This document shows positions 35,956 to 44,847 of a stretch of 64,000 bases of DNA, piece after piece (positions within the stretch are counted from its first letter, which is position 1; the number at the start of each line of letters is the position of its first letter). The stretch is from Prevotella sp. P5-92 (GTDB taxonomy: Bacteria; Bacteroidota; Bacteroidia; Bacteroidales; Bacteroidaceae). Where the stretch lies: assembly GCF_002251245.1 (NCBI RefSeq), contig NZ_NPJG01000125.1, positions 1-64,000 of the forward strand, read 5' to 3'. The position numbers and the translations under genes are program-made. The notes beneath the pieces are model-generated. The model was not told the DNA's origin, ran no database searches, and saw nothing but the letters and a program-made list of their open reading frames with translations.

Positions 35956-36489
35956 ATGACTTCACAAGAATATGTTCAACTGCGTGCCTTCGCCCGCGTG
36001 GATGGAGCTTACTTAGGTATGCTTTGGATAATGTGTTTCGCTTGCTATATCATTGGCATGAACCACCCCTGGATCAGCACAATAGGCTCCGTAGCGACAA
36101 TGCTCAGCCCCTTTTATGCGGCAAGACGACTGCGAAAATTCCGAGACGAGATAAGGGACGGAGAGATCTCTTTCCTGCGTTCCATGGCATACTATATGCT
36201 GATGTTTTTCTATGCCTCGACACTCTTCGCAATGGCACAATATGCTTATTTTGCCTTTCTCGACAACGGATTCATCCTGCGCCAATATACAAGCATACTG
36301 TCAACAAGCGAAGCACAGACAATGCTCAAGGCCTATGGAGTGAGCTTCAAACAGGCTATGGACAGCATAAATGAATTGGCACAGACCTCTCCGATAATGA
36401 TAGCTCTTAACATCATGACGATGAACATCACCATAGGCATACTGCTGAGCCTGCCAGTCGCCGCAGTGATAAAAAAGATGAAGAATTGA
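35956..36489 (+). CDS. DUF4199 family membrane protein
   Basis: The 177-residue protein has four predicted membrane helices (about 20-38, 40-58, 72-95, 142-170) and a soluble loop with AQTMLKAYGVSFKQAMDSI. This layout fits DUF4199, a family of unknown function that is common in Bacteroidetes. The first gene of a plus-strand run, it precedes the TPR histidine kinase by 31 bases and may share its transcript with that kinase and the downstream GT2 gene. Confidence 0.8.
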   Translation: MTSQEYVQLRAFARVDGAYLGMLWIMCFACYIIGMNHPWISTIGSVATMLSPFYAARRLRKFRDEIRDGEISFLRSMAYYMLMFFYASTLFAMAQYAYFAFLDNGFILRQYTSILSTSEAQTMLKAYGVSFKQAMDSINELAQTSPIMIALNIMTMNITIGILLSLPVAAVIKKMKN

Positions 36490-36520
36490 GTTAGAATGCA
36501 ATATAACTGATATAAAACTG

Positions 36521-38392
36521 ATGCGACTACACTTTTTCATAATATTCGCAATAGGAGCGCTGGCTATGATTCTCTCCTGCTGCACCAACGACACGACGGA
36601 GGTGAAAGGGAAGAATGTCAGCAAAGACAGCATCATACACTGCCGACAATACGGAAAGGAGCTGAGAAACTCAAGCCGCTTCCTCGAAGCGCTGGATATA
36701 CACCGACGTGGACTCGCGATAGCCAAAGAGGCAAAGGACACGCTCGAAATAGTGCAAGCCTTGAACAACATCGGTACAGACTACCGCCGCCTCGGAATAC
36801 TCAACGAGGCCTCATCGTTCTATTACCAAGCCATGGAACTGACCAGCAAATACAGCGACAGAAACGACACGGTATCCATGAAAAACGAGGTGGTGTCGCT
36901 CAACGGCATCGGCAACATCCTGCTCATCATGAACCGGCTCGACGCGGCTGACAGTATCTTCAGACGCGCACTGAAAGGTGAGACAATGCTCGACAGCGAG
37001 GTGGGAATGGCAATAAACTACGCCAACCTGGGAAGTATCTTCCAGATGAAAAACAAGAACGACTCAGCACTACATTATTACAACCTCTCGATGGTGCTTA
37101 ACAAAAAGGCGAAATCCACCTTGGGCATATCGCTCTGCCACACTCACATAGGAAACCTTTATGAGAAGAATGGCAAACTGGAAAAGGCCGCTGAAGAATA
37201 TGAAAAAGCATACAAACTGATGAAAGACGAGGGCGACAGATGGCATGCACTGGAATCGTGCCTCTCGCTGGCACAGATGTATGTCAACAACAAAACACCA
37301 CAACGCGCCATGCCCTTCATCAATGAAGCCGAGATGACCGCAAAAGCCATCAAGTCACTGGAACACGAAGGAAGGGTATACGAGCTGAAATACAAAGTGT
37401 ATGAAATCAACGGACGACACAAGGACGCCCTGAAATATTACAAACTCTCCAACAGTTATGCCGACAGCGTGTCGAATGAGAAAAACTCCAACCATATCAA
37501 CAACCTCATGGTTCAATATGAACGGCAAATGAAAGAATATGAGGTGGGCAAACTGGAAAACGAACTCAACAAGGAGAAACTCGACTTCGCATATGTCTTC
37601 ATTGCCGGAATACTGCTGCTCACCATACTGCTCGCAGTACTCGTCGCCACACTCAACAAGGCAAGACAACAACAAAAGAAGGCGAAGGACGACATCACAA
37701 AGGCATACGAGGAAACAAAAAGGGCTCTCGACGTGAAGACATCGTTCATAAAAAGCATGAAACACGAGATACGCACTCCGCTCAACGGCATCATCGGATT
37801 CTCGCAACTACTGTCTGCAAAGACTCAGAACGATGACAACCTCAAGACTATGACAGACGTCATCATACAGCAGGGACAACAGTTGACAAGCATCATCGAC
37901 GTGATACTCGAAACGGCCGATATCGACACACTGTCGCCACAGTACGAAGACGTGAACATCGACGAAATGGTGAACGACGCTTTGGACAACATTAAGCACA
38001 AACTATCGCCGGAGGTGAACACAAGCTATCTCGCTCGCGAGGCGGGATTCACGATAAGGACAGACCGGACGATACTCCTTAGAGCACTTGGATTGGTTCT
38101 CGACAACGCTACTAAATTCACCAAAAAAGGAACAATAAGAGTCGTGACGAAATACGACTATGGCATCATGGTCCTCGCTGTCACCGACACTGGATGCGGC
38201 ATTCCGAAAGATAAACAGGAATGGGTGTTCGAACACTTCACGAAAATAGACCAATTCGTTCCAGGAACAGGCATGGGACTCGCCCTTTGCCGAGCGCTGA
38301 TAACAAGATTAGGCGGACTTGTCTATATTGATCAAGGTTACACCAACGGATGCAGAGTGGTGATGCGACTGCCTATACAACATAGTAAATAA
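36521..38392 (+). CDS. TPR-containing lipoprotein-like sensor histidine kinase
   Basis: The 623-residue protein starts with a hydrophobic signal and a lipobox-like ILSC (Cys20). Residues about 40-320 contain six or so tetratricopeptide repeats (ALNNIGTDYRRLG, INYANLGSIFQ and others), followed by a membrane helix (about 357-377), a coiled coil, HisKA with His415 (MKHEIRTPLNG) and HATPase (about 510-620, DTGCGIPKD, GTGMGLAL). The TPR sensor is periplasmic and the kinase cytoplasmic. If the lipobox is used, the N-terminus would be tethered to a membrane as well. No receiver or response regulator is adjacent. TPR-kinases of this form are common in Bacteroidetes; the signal is unknown. Confidence 0.92.
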   Translation: MRLHFFIIFAIGALAMILSCCTNDTTEVKGKNVSKDSIIHCRQYGKELRNSSRFLEALDIHRRGLAIAKEAKDTLEIVQALNNIGTDYRRLGILNEASSFYYQAMELTSKYSDRNDTVSMKNEVVSLNGIGNILLIMNRLDAADSIFRRALKGETMLDSEVGMAINYANLGSIFQMKNKNDSALHYYNLSMVLNKKAKSTLGISLCHTHIGNLYEKNGKLEKAAEEYEKAYKLMKDEGDRWHALESCLSLAQMYVNNKTPQRAMPFINEAEMTAKAIKSLEHEGRVYELKYKVYEINGRHKDALKYYKLSNSYADSVSNEKNSNHINNLMVQYERQMKEYEVGKLENELNKEKLDFAYVFIAGILLLTILLAVLVATLNKARQQQKKAKDDITKAYEETKRALDVKTSFIKSMKHEIRTPLNGIIGFSQLLSAKTQNDDNLKTMTDVIIQQGQQLTSIIDVILETADIDTLSPQYEDVNIDEMVNDALDNIKHKLSPEVNTSYLAREAGFTIRTDRTILLRALGLVLDNATKFTKKGTIRVVTKYDYGIMVLAVTDTGCGIPKDKQEWVFEHFTKIDQFVPGTGMGLALCRALITRLGGLVYIDQGYTNGCRVVMRLPIQHSK

Positions 38393-38416
38393 TTGAAAAA
38401 CAAGAAAACAAAAAAA

Positions 38417-39379
38417 ATGGATATATCAGTAATCGTACCTCTGTATAATGAGGAAGAGTCGTTGCCAGAACTTTACGCATGGATAGAGCGAGTGATGAAG
38501 GCACACAACTATTCTTTTGAAGTGATATTCGTCAACGACGGTTCCACAGATACCTCGTGGGAAGTGATCCAACGCCTCTCGAAAGAGTCGGAAAACGTGA
38601 AAGGAATAAAGTTCCGCCGCAACTACGGGAAAAGCCCAGCTCTGTACTGTGGATTCAAAGAGGCAAAAGGCAAAGTGGTGATAACCATGGACGCCGACCT
38701 TCAGGACTCGCCCGACGAGATACCTGAACTATACAAGATGGTCACCGAAGACGGCTACGACCTCGTGTCGGGATACAAGCAAAAACGCTACGACCCGCTG
38801 TCAAAGACCATACCCACAAAGCTCTTCAACGCTACGGCACGTAAGATAAGCGGAATAAAAAACCTACACGACTTCAACTGCGGACTTAAGGCATATCGCA
38901 GTGAAGTGGTGAAAAACATTGAGGTGTATGGAGAGATGCACCGCTATATCCCATACCTGGCAAAGAACGCGGGATTTGACAAGATAGGCGAGAAGGTTGT
39001 TCACCACCAAGCACGCAAGTACGGCACTTCGAAGTTTGGACTTAACCGCTTCTTCAACGGCTATCTCGATCTAATCACACTGTGGTTCCTGAGCAACTTC
39101 GGCAAGAAACCGATGCACGTATTCGGATTCCTCGGCACAATCATGTTCCTCATAGGATTCATCTCGGCATTCATTCTCGGAGCCGACAAGCTGTGGTGCC
39201 TCGCACACGGCATACAGCAACGGCTTGTCACCGACTCGCCCTATTTCTATATCTCATTGACTATGATGATGATAGGAACACAACTGTTTCTCACGGGTTT
39301 CGTGGGCGACCTCATCAGCCGCTCTTCGTCGGCACGCAACGACTACCAAATTGAGGAGGAGATAAGATGCGAAAACTGA
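38417..39379 (+). CDS. GT2 polyprenyl-phosphate-type glycosyltransferase with two C-terminal membrane helices
   Basis: The 320-residue protein starts at MDISVIVPLYNEEE; an upstream in-frame TTG is rejected. The GT-A domain (about 1-225) has VNDGSTD and MDADLQDSP, and two membrane helices follow (about 235-260 and 275-300). This is the layout of ArnC/GtrB/DPM-like enzymes that load a sugar onto polyprenyl phosphate at the inner face of the membrane. The sugar is unknown. It follows the TPR kinase by 24 bases and overlaps the DUF6452 gene by 13 bases, so it is part of a tight gene cluster. Confidence 0.92.
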   Translation: MDISVIVPLYNEEESLPELYAWIERVMKAHNYSFEVIFVNDGSTDTSWEVIQRLSKESENVKGIKFRRNYGKSPALYCGFKEAKGKVVITMDADLQDSPDEIPELYKMVTEDGYDLVSGYKQKRYDPLSKTIPTKLFNATARKISGIKNLHDFNCGLKAYRSEVVKNIEVYGEMHRYIPYLAKNAGFDKIGEKVVHHQARKYGTSKFGLNRFFNGYLDLITLWFLSNFGKKPMHVFGFLGTIMFLIGFISAFILGADKLWCLAHGIQQRLVTDSPYFYISLTMMMIGTQLFLTGFVGDLISRSSSARNDYQIEEEIRCEN

Positions 39380-39849
39380 TAGGGAGCATATTCGCGATTA
39401 TCCTTTTTGGAGCATGCACCTCGGTGGATTGCCCCGTAGATAACAGGGTAGCGGTGGTCTATAAACTGTCTAACTCCGACAACACACAAATGACACTCAC
39501 CGATACGCTGACAATAGCCACACGCATCGCAAATGGCACCGACTCCATACTGCTCAACAAAAGCGTCGAGACCTCTGACTTCACACTGCCCGTCAGCCTT
39601 ACCAACGAGTGCGACACATTCACCTTCGAAAGAAAAGGCAACGGATATGCGGTGACCGACACCGTGTGGATGGAGAAAACCAACTTGCCACAATTCGAAT
39701 CGGTAGATTGCAATCTGGTGTATTTCCACGACGTGACAGAAATCACACACACACGCCACGGCATCGACTCGATATACGTCAATAAAAGAAGAATCGATTA
39801 TGACTCTAACACAGAACATTTCCGCATTTATTTCAAGACTGGCATGTAG
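39367..39849 (+). CDS. DUF6452 family lipoprotein
   Basis: The 160-residue protein has a lipobox FGAC (Cys17) after a short signal peptide. The mature part is beta-rich (TLPVSLTNECDTFTFERKG, FESVDCNLVYFHDV) with paired cysteines. The pattern and its place before DUF6048 fit DUF6452, a Bacteroidetes family of unknown function. It overlaps the GT2 gene by 13 bases and the next gene by 50 bases. Confidence 0.8.
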   Translation: MRKLIGSIFAIILFGACTSVDCPVDNRVAVVYKLSNSDNTQMTLTDTLTIATRIANGTDSILLNKSVETSDFTLPVSLTNECDTFTFERKGNGYAVTDTVWMEKTNLPQFESVDCNLVYFHDVTEITHTRHGIDSIYVNKRRIDYDSNTEHFRIYFKTGM

Positions 39850-40489
39850 TCTCGCACTTCTCGCCACTGCCACCGCCATACAAGCACAAGGAAAGCTTTT
39901 CGCTTTCCAAAAAGACTCCATCCCTCTGTTCCGGGGCTTCGCTGTATCGGTAGATATTGCCGGACCGATAGCTAAGTCGCTCAGCGACTATGGTGAGATA
40001 GAAGGAGCACTGAGACTGAACCTCCACGACCAGTATTTCCCCGTAGTAGAGGTAGGATACGGCGAGGCTGAACACAACGACGAGGTGACACAGATATATT
40101 ACGCAACCAAAGCGCCATACTTCCGTCTTGGATGCGACTTGAACCTGCTGAAAAACAAACATGCGCCAAACCGTATCTATGGAGGCATACGCTATGCCTT
40201 CACTTCCTACAAAGTGGATATGTCTCGGCCAGAGATTGACGATCCCGTCTGGGGCACACCGACGGCGTTCTCCATAACCGGCGAGAGCTGCAACCAACAC
40301 TGGGCGGAAATCGTGCTGGGTCTCGACGCAAAAATAGCCGGACCGCTTCACTTAGGATGGAACATCAGATACAAGCGACGACTCTCTCACAAGGATTGCA
40401 GCGCTGGAAAGACTTGGTATATACCTGGATACGGAAAATACGGCGACACACGCATAGGTGCAAACTTTAATGTGATCATTGATATATGA
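39800..40489 (+). CDS. DUF6048 family outer-membrane barrel-like protein
   Basis: The 229-residue protein has a signal peptide (about residues 1-30, ending IQAQG) and alternating beta strands rich in Gly and aromatics (RIYGGIRYAFTSYKV, LHLGWNIRYKRRL, IGANFNVIIDI), as in a small outer-membrane barrel. It fits DUF6048, usually paired with DUF6452. The start overlaps the DUF6452 gene by 50 bases; no later ATG preserves the signal peptide, so I accept it. Its stop overlaps the apbE start (ATGA at 40486-40489), which implies translational coupling. Confidence 0.82.
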   Translation: MTLTQNISAFISRLACSLALLATATAIQAQGKLFAFQKDSIPLFRGFAVSVDIAGPIAKSLSDYGEIEGALRLNLHDQYFPVVEVGYGEAEHNDEVTQIYYATKAPYFRLGCDLNLLKNKHAPNRIYGGIRYAFTSYKVDMSRPEIDDPVWGTPTAFSITGESCNQHWAEIVLGLDAKIAGPLHLGWNIRYKRRLSHKDCSAGKTWYIPGYGKYGDTRIGANFNVIIDI

Positions 40490-41502
40490 ACAAGAAAAGA
40501 CTCATTTGGCAACTGCCGTTCCTCATACTGCTAATAGTGGGCACAATTCTCATTATCCGCAACCAGAACATCACGCCTTACCATAACGATAAGGGCATGG
40601 TGTTTGGTACCACTTACAGCATAACATATCAGGCAGACTCAAGCCTTCATACGAGTATAAAAAAGGAACTACAGAAAGTGGATGAAGCTCTCTCGCCCTT
40701 CAACAAGCAGTCGGTGATAACGGCAGTGAACGAAAACCGCAATATGACGGTAAATAAGATGTTTGCCGACGTCTTCCTGATGGCAGAAAAAATCTCGGAA
40801 GACACTGACGGTGCTTTCGACATCACGGTGGCACCATTGGTGAATGCATGGGGATTCGGATTCAAGAGTGGCAAACACCCTTCACGCCACGACATTGACA
40901 GTCTGAAAACCATAATAGGATACAAGAAGGTGAGCCTCAACGACCTACGCGTGACAAAGACCGACCCTCGAGTAATGCTCGACTGCAGTTCAATAGCCAA
41001 AGGATACGGCAGCGACGCTGTGGCAGCTATGCTCGAACGACATGGAGTGAAAAACTACATGGTGGAAATAGGCGGCGAAATTGTGACAAAAGGCATAAGC
41101 CAAAAGAGAATGCCTTGGAAAATAGGTGTCACAAAACCTATCGACGACTCACTCTCGCTGTCACAGGAGATACAATGCATCATCAATGTCACAGACAAGG
41201 CAATGGCTACAAGCGGAAACTACCGAAACTTCTACTATCATGGAGGAAAGAAATACGCTCATACCATCGACCCGAAAACTGGATATCCCGTACAGCACAG
41301 CATCCTTTCAGCAACAGTCATAGCCAACAACTGCGCCACTGCTGACGCATACGCTACTGCATTTATGGTGATGGGCATGGAAAAGGCACAGAAACTGTTG
41401 GAACGACATCCAGAACTGATGGCTTACATCATCTTTGCCGACAAGGACGGCATAATCCAGACATGGTGCTCGCCTTCACTAAAAGGAAAGATAACGGAAT
41501 AA
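40486..41502 (+). CDS. apbE: FAD:protein FMN transferase
   Basis: The 338-residue enzyme attaches FMN from FAD to Thr/Ser of target flavoproteins such as NqrB, NqrC and RnfG. An N-terminal membrane helix (residues 7-25) anchors it to the periplasmic face. FGTTYSITY, FDITVAPLVNAWGFG, YMVEIGGEI and the metal-binding ADAYATAFMVMG all match ApbE. It is coupled to DUF6048 by a 4-base overlap and followed 30 bases later by a Crp-type gene. No nqr or rnf genes are in the window, so it probably acts on targets encoded elsewhere. Confidence 0.95.
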   Translation: MNKKRLIWQLPFLILLIVGTILIIRNQNITPYHNDKGMVFGTTYSITYQADSSLHTSIKKELQKVDEALSPFNKQSVITAVNENRNMTVNKMFADVFLMAEKISEDTDGAFDITVAPLVNAWGFGFKSGKHPSRHDIDSLKTIIGYKKVSLNDLRVTKTDPRVMLDCSSIAKGYGSDAVAAMLERHGVKNYMVEIGGEIVTKGISQKRMPWKIGVTKPIDDSLSLSQEIQCIINVTDKAMATSGNYRNFYYHGGKKYAHTIDPKTGYPVQHSILSATVIANNCATADAYATAFMVMGMEKAQKLLERHPELMAYIIFADKDGIIQTWCSPSLKGKITE

Positions 41503-41532
41503 TATAGTGGTAAAAAAGGAAGGAGGGAAACA

Positions 41533-42207
41533 ATGCCCGAACTACAGATATACGACAAACTACTCCAATTCCCCTTGTTTAATGGTTTGAGCCACAACGA
41601 CATACTACAACTCGTAGCATATACCAGACTCGATTTCTCAAGACTCGAAGCACATAATGTCGTTGTCAAGGCAGGAGACGTATGCGACAAAATAATGATG
41701 CTCGTGGGAGGACAGATAGAAGCAACAACAAACTCTGCAGACGGTGGATATAAGGTGGTCGAGATATTCAACTCTCCCTATATGCTACAACCGGAACTGC
41801 TTTTCGGACTGTCAAGACGATACACTACAGGTTTCACTGCCACCACGAGATGTAATTTTATCTCAATAAGCAAAAAGGAGTTTGGACTTGTCATGCAGAA
41901 ATTTGAAGTAATACGCATAAACTATCTAAACTTCATCGCTACAATGACACAAAAGACGACGCGACAACAATGGCTATCAACAGACGACAATGACAGGGCA
42001 AGACTCGTCAACTTCATGACCACACACTGTCTGCGTCCAGCCGGACATAAGGTGTTCAAAATATTGATGACACGACTGGCAAGGGAAATAAACGTCAGCC
42101 GTCTCGACGTGTCAGTAGAACTTAACAAAATGCAGGAAGAAGGACTGTTAACGCTCACAAGAGGACGGATAACAGTGCCTTTTATCGAGAGATTTGGAAC
42201 ATTATAG
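41533..42207 (+). CDS. Crp/Fnr family regulator
   Basis: The 224-residue protein has an N-terminal cyclic-nucleotide-binding beta-roll (about 25-125) and a C-terminal winged helix (about 155-220, with ILMTRLAREINVSRLDVSVELNKMQ as the DNA-contacting part). It lacks the cysteine set of an FNR iron-sulphur cluster, and the cAMP pocket is not clearly conserved, so the ligand is unknown. It lies 30 bases after apbE and may be in its operon. Confidence 0.85.
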   Translation: MPELQIYDKLLQFPLFNGLSHNDILQLVAYTRLDFSRLEAHNVVVKAGDVCDKIMMLVGGQIEATTNSADGGYKVVEIFNSPYMLQPELLFGLSRRYTTGFTATTRCNFISISKKEFGLVMQKFEVIRINYLNFIATMTQKTTRQQWLSTDDNDRARLVNFMTTHCLRPAGHKVFKILMTRLAREINVSRLDVSVELNKMQEEGLLTLTRGRITVPFIERFGTL

Positions 42208-42249
42208 TTAAAAATTACTTATAATAGGTCAAAAGTGCATTTTTTTTTC

Positions 42250-42257
42250 TAATTTTG
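42250..42257 (+). promoter_or_regulatory. -7 box of the M3 peptidase gene
   Basis: TAATTTTG followed by CAC, 25 bases before the ATG at 42283. It separates this gene from the Crp-type gene transcript. Confidence 0.6.
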
Positions 42258-42282
42258 CACGTTAAAAACAGATAACAACAAA

Positions 42283-44361
42283 ATGACAGACATGAATCAC
42301 AAGAATCCGTTCTTCGAACCATATAACACGCCGCACGAAACGGTGCCGTTTGACCGCATCTCCCTCTCCGACTATGAGGAAGCCTTCATCGAGGGCATCA
42401 GAAGAGAAGACGAGCAACTCGAGAAAATCATCAACAATCCAGACCGCCCCTCTTTCGACAATACTATCGTCTATAAAGAGGAAGGAAAGGAAGACTATTA
42501 CGACCTGCTCTCACGCGTATCAACAGTGTTCTTCAACATGCTAAGTGCCAACACCAACGACGAGATGGACGCCCTGGCACAAAAAATACAACCCATGCTC
42601 ACAAAGCACGCTAACGACATAAGGCTGAACGAGAAACTATTCGAACGCGTGAAATATGTACACCGATACCATCGCATACTCACGAAAGAAGAGAAAAAAC
42701 TCCTCGACGACGAGTACAAAGGATTTGTAAGAAGCGGAGCACTGCTTGACGAGAAAGGAAAGGATAGGCTAAGACAACTCACCGAGGAGGCAAGCATGCT
42801 CTCGCTGCAGTTCTCGCAGAACCTGCTAAAAGACACAAAGGCATTTACACTTCACATTACTGATGAGGCAGATCTTGACGGACTGCCAGAATCGGCTCGT
42901 GAAGCAGCTCGACAAGAAGCGCGTGAAAGAGGTATGGAGGGATGGGTATTCACACTCGACTTCCCAAGCTATAGTCCATTCATCACCTACTCCACACGGC
43001 GCGAACTACGCAAAAAGATGTATCTCGAGAAAAACACCATCTGCTACCATGGCAACGCTGAGGACAACCAGGATGTATGCCGGAGAATAGTAAACCTGAG
43101 ACTGGAAATAGCACAACTGCTCGGATATAAGTGCTATGCAGACTATGTTCTCGAACAGCGCATGGCAACAAACAAGCGCAAGGTGTATAAACTGCTGCAC
43201 GAACTCATAGACGCATATAAACCCACGGCAATAAAAGAGCAGAACAACATAACGGAACAAGCGCTGAAAGCAAGAAAAGGCGAAGAGAAACTCGATAGAG
43301 TGGAACCATGGGACACTCCTTACTTTTCTCACATCCTCAAACTCAAGAAATATAATATCGATGCAGAGATGCTCAGACCGTATCTCGAACTTAACAACGT
43401 CATCAACGGTGTCTTCGGACTCGCTACACGACTCTATGGCATCACATTCAAGGAAAATGCGGAAATACCTGTCTATCACGAAGATGTGAAAGCATATGAG
43501 GTGTTTGACAATGACGGCTCTTTTCTCGCCGTGCTCTACGCCGACTTCCACCCACGCAAAGGCAAGCAATCAGGAGCATGGATGACTGAATACCAAGGAC
43601 AATGGATTGACGACAAGGGAAAGAACCACAGACCACACGTAAGCCTCGTAATGAACTTCACCAAACCGACAGCAGAAAAACCGGCCTTGTTGACCCTCGG
43701 AGAAGTGGAGACTTTCCTTCATGAATTCGGACACGCACTACACGGAATCTTCGCCAACTCGCGTTTCGAAAGCCTCAGTGGAACAAATGTCATGTGGGAC
43801 TTCGTCGAACTACCATCACAGTTCATGGAAAACTATGCCATAGAAAAAGACTTCCTGCAGACCTTCGCCTTCCACTATCAGACAGGCGAACCCATGCCGA
43901 AGGAACTTATTAGACGAGTGGCTCGAAGCCGCAACTTCAACGTTGCGATGAGTTGCCTGCGACAAGTGAGATTCGGATTGATTGACATGGCGTTCTACAC
44001 TCGCACCGAACCACTCGAACCTACTGACGACATTAGGCACATAGAACTTAATGCAGGGCTGCCGACAGAACTGAAGCCTGGCTTCGGGCGCTACAACACC
44101 TGCATGACCGTACAGTTCAGCCATATCATGGCTGGCGGATATGCAGCAGGATATTATAGCTACAAATGGGCGGAAGTATTAGACGCCGACGCCTTCCACT
44201 TATTCAAGCAAAAAGGAATTTTCAATAAGCAGGTGGCGCAAAGCTTCCGTGACGAGATTCTTTCACGAGGCGGCACAGAGCATCCCATGATTCTCTACAA
44301 GCGCTTTAGAAAGAAAGAACCGTCGATAAAAGCCTTGCTAAAGAGAAACGGTATCAAATAA
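42283..44361 (+). CDS. M3 family oligopeptidase/dipeptidyl carboxypeptidase
   Basis: The 692-residue zinc metallopeptidase is all-helical, with His480, Glu481 and His484 in the HEFGH motif; the third ligand Glu lies further on in WDFVELPSQ. Length and the late FGRYNTCMTVQFSHIMAGGYAAGYYSYKW segment fit the Dcp/oligopeptidase A branch. It degrades short peptides. No clear signal peptide is visible, so it is probably cytoplasmic, although Bacteroidetes also have exported versions. ATG at 42292 is an equally good start. A -7 box at 42250 supports a separate promoter. dCMP deaminase follows 48-54 bases later. Confidence 0.93.
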   Translation: MTDMNHKNPFFEPYNTPHETVPFDRISLSDYEEAFIEGIRREDEQLEKIINNPDRPSFDNTIVYKEEGKEDYYDLLSRVSTVFFNMLSANTNDEMDALAQKIQPMLTKHANDIRLNEKLFERVKYVHRYHRILTKEEKKLLDDEYKGFVRSGALLDEKGKDRLRQLTEEASMLSLQFSQNLLKDTKAFTLHITDEADLDGLPESAREAARQEARERGMEGWVFTLDFPSYSPFITYSTRRELRKKMYLEKNTICYHGNAEDNQDVCRRIVNLRLEIAQLLGYKCYADYVLEQRMATNKRKVYKLLHELIDAYKPTAIKEQNNITEQALKARKGEEKLDRVEPWDTPYFSHILKLKKYNIDAEMLRPYLELNNVINGVFGLATRLYGITFKENAEIPVYHEDVKAYEVFDNDGSFLAVLYADFHPRKGKQSGAWMTEYQGQWIDDKGKNHRPHVSLVMNFTKPTAEKPALLTLGEVETFLHEFGHALHGIFANSRFESLSGTNVMWDFVELPSQFMENYAIEKDFLQTFAFHYQTGEPMPKELIRRVARSRNFNVAMSCLRQVRFGLIDMAFYTRTEPLEPTDDIRHIELNAGLPTELKPGFGRYNTCMTVQFSHIMAGGYAAGYYSYKWAEVLDADAFHLFKQKGIFNKQVAQSFRDEILSRGGTEHPMILYKRFRKKEPSIKALLKRNGIK

Positions 44362-44415
44362 TGCGACTACCGTCACAGAAGAACAGACAACACACCCCAA
44401 AAATACAGCATGCTA

Positions 44416-44847
44416 ATGGACGACAAGCAACAGAAACTCGACATCCGATACCTGCGGATGGCAAAGATTTGGGCAGAGAACAGCTACTGCAAACGCAGAC
44501 AGGTGGGAGCCCTCGTGGTAAAAGACCAGATGATAATCAGCGACGGATACAATGGCACTCCGAGCGGATTCGACAATGTATGCGAGGAAAACAATGTGAC
44601 GTTGCCATACGTACTGCATGCCGAGGCAAACGCCATCACCAAACTGGCTCGAAGCTCAAACAATAGTGACGGAGCGACGCTTTATGTCACCGATGCTCCT
44701 TGTATAGAGTGCTCGAAACTGATCATACAGGCTGGCATCAAGCGGGTGGTTTATGCCCGAAACTACCGCCTCGACGACGGCATACGCCTGCTCAAACAAG
44801 CCAATATTGAAGTTGAATATAAAAATATAGAAGACAATGTATCGTAA
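44416..44847 (+). CDS. Deoxycytidylate (dCMP) deaminase
   Basis: The zinc enzyme converts dCMP to dUMP, the substrate of thymidylate synthase (thyA is at 56286). With the start at 44416 it has 143 residues; ATG at 44410 would add two. The signature HAEANAI gives the zinc His and proton-shuttling Glu, and APCIECSKLI gives both zinc cysteines. NGTPSGFDN matches the dCMP deaminase subgroup rather than cytidine deaminases. The 3' end overlaps the S41 protease gene by 11 bases. Confidence 0.93.
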   Translation: MDDKQQKLDIRYLRMAKIWAENSYCKRRQVGALVVKDQMIISDGYNGTPSGFDNVCEENNVTLPYVLHAEANAITKLARSSNNSDGATLYVTDAPCIECSKLIIQAGIKRVVYARNYRLDDGIRLLKQANIEVEYKNIEDNVS

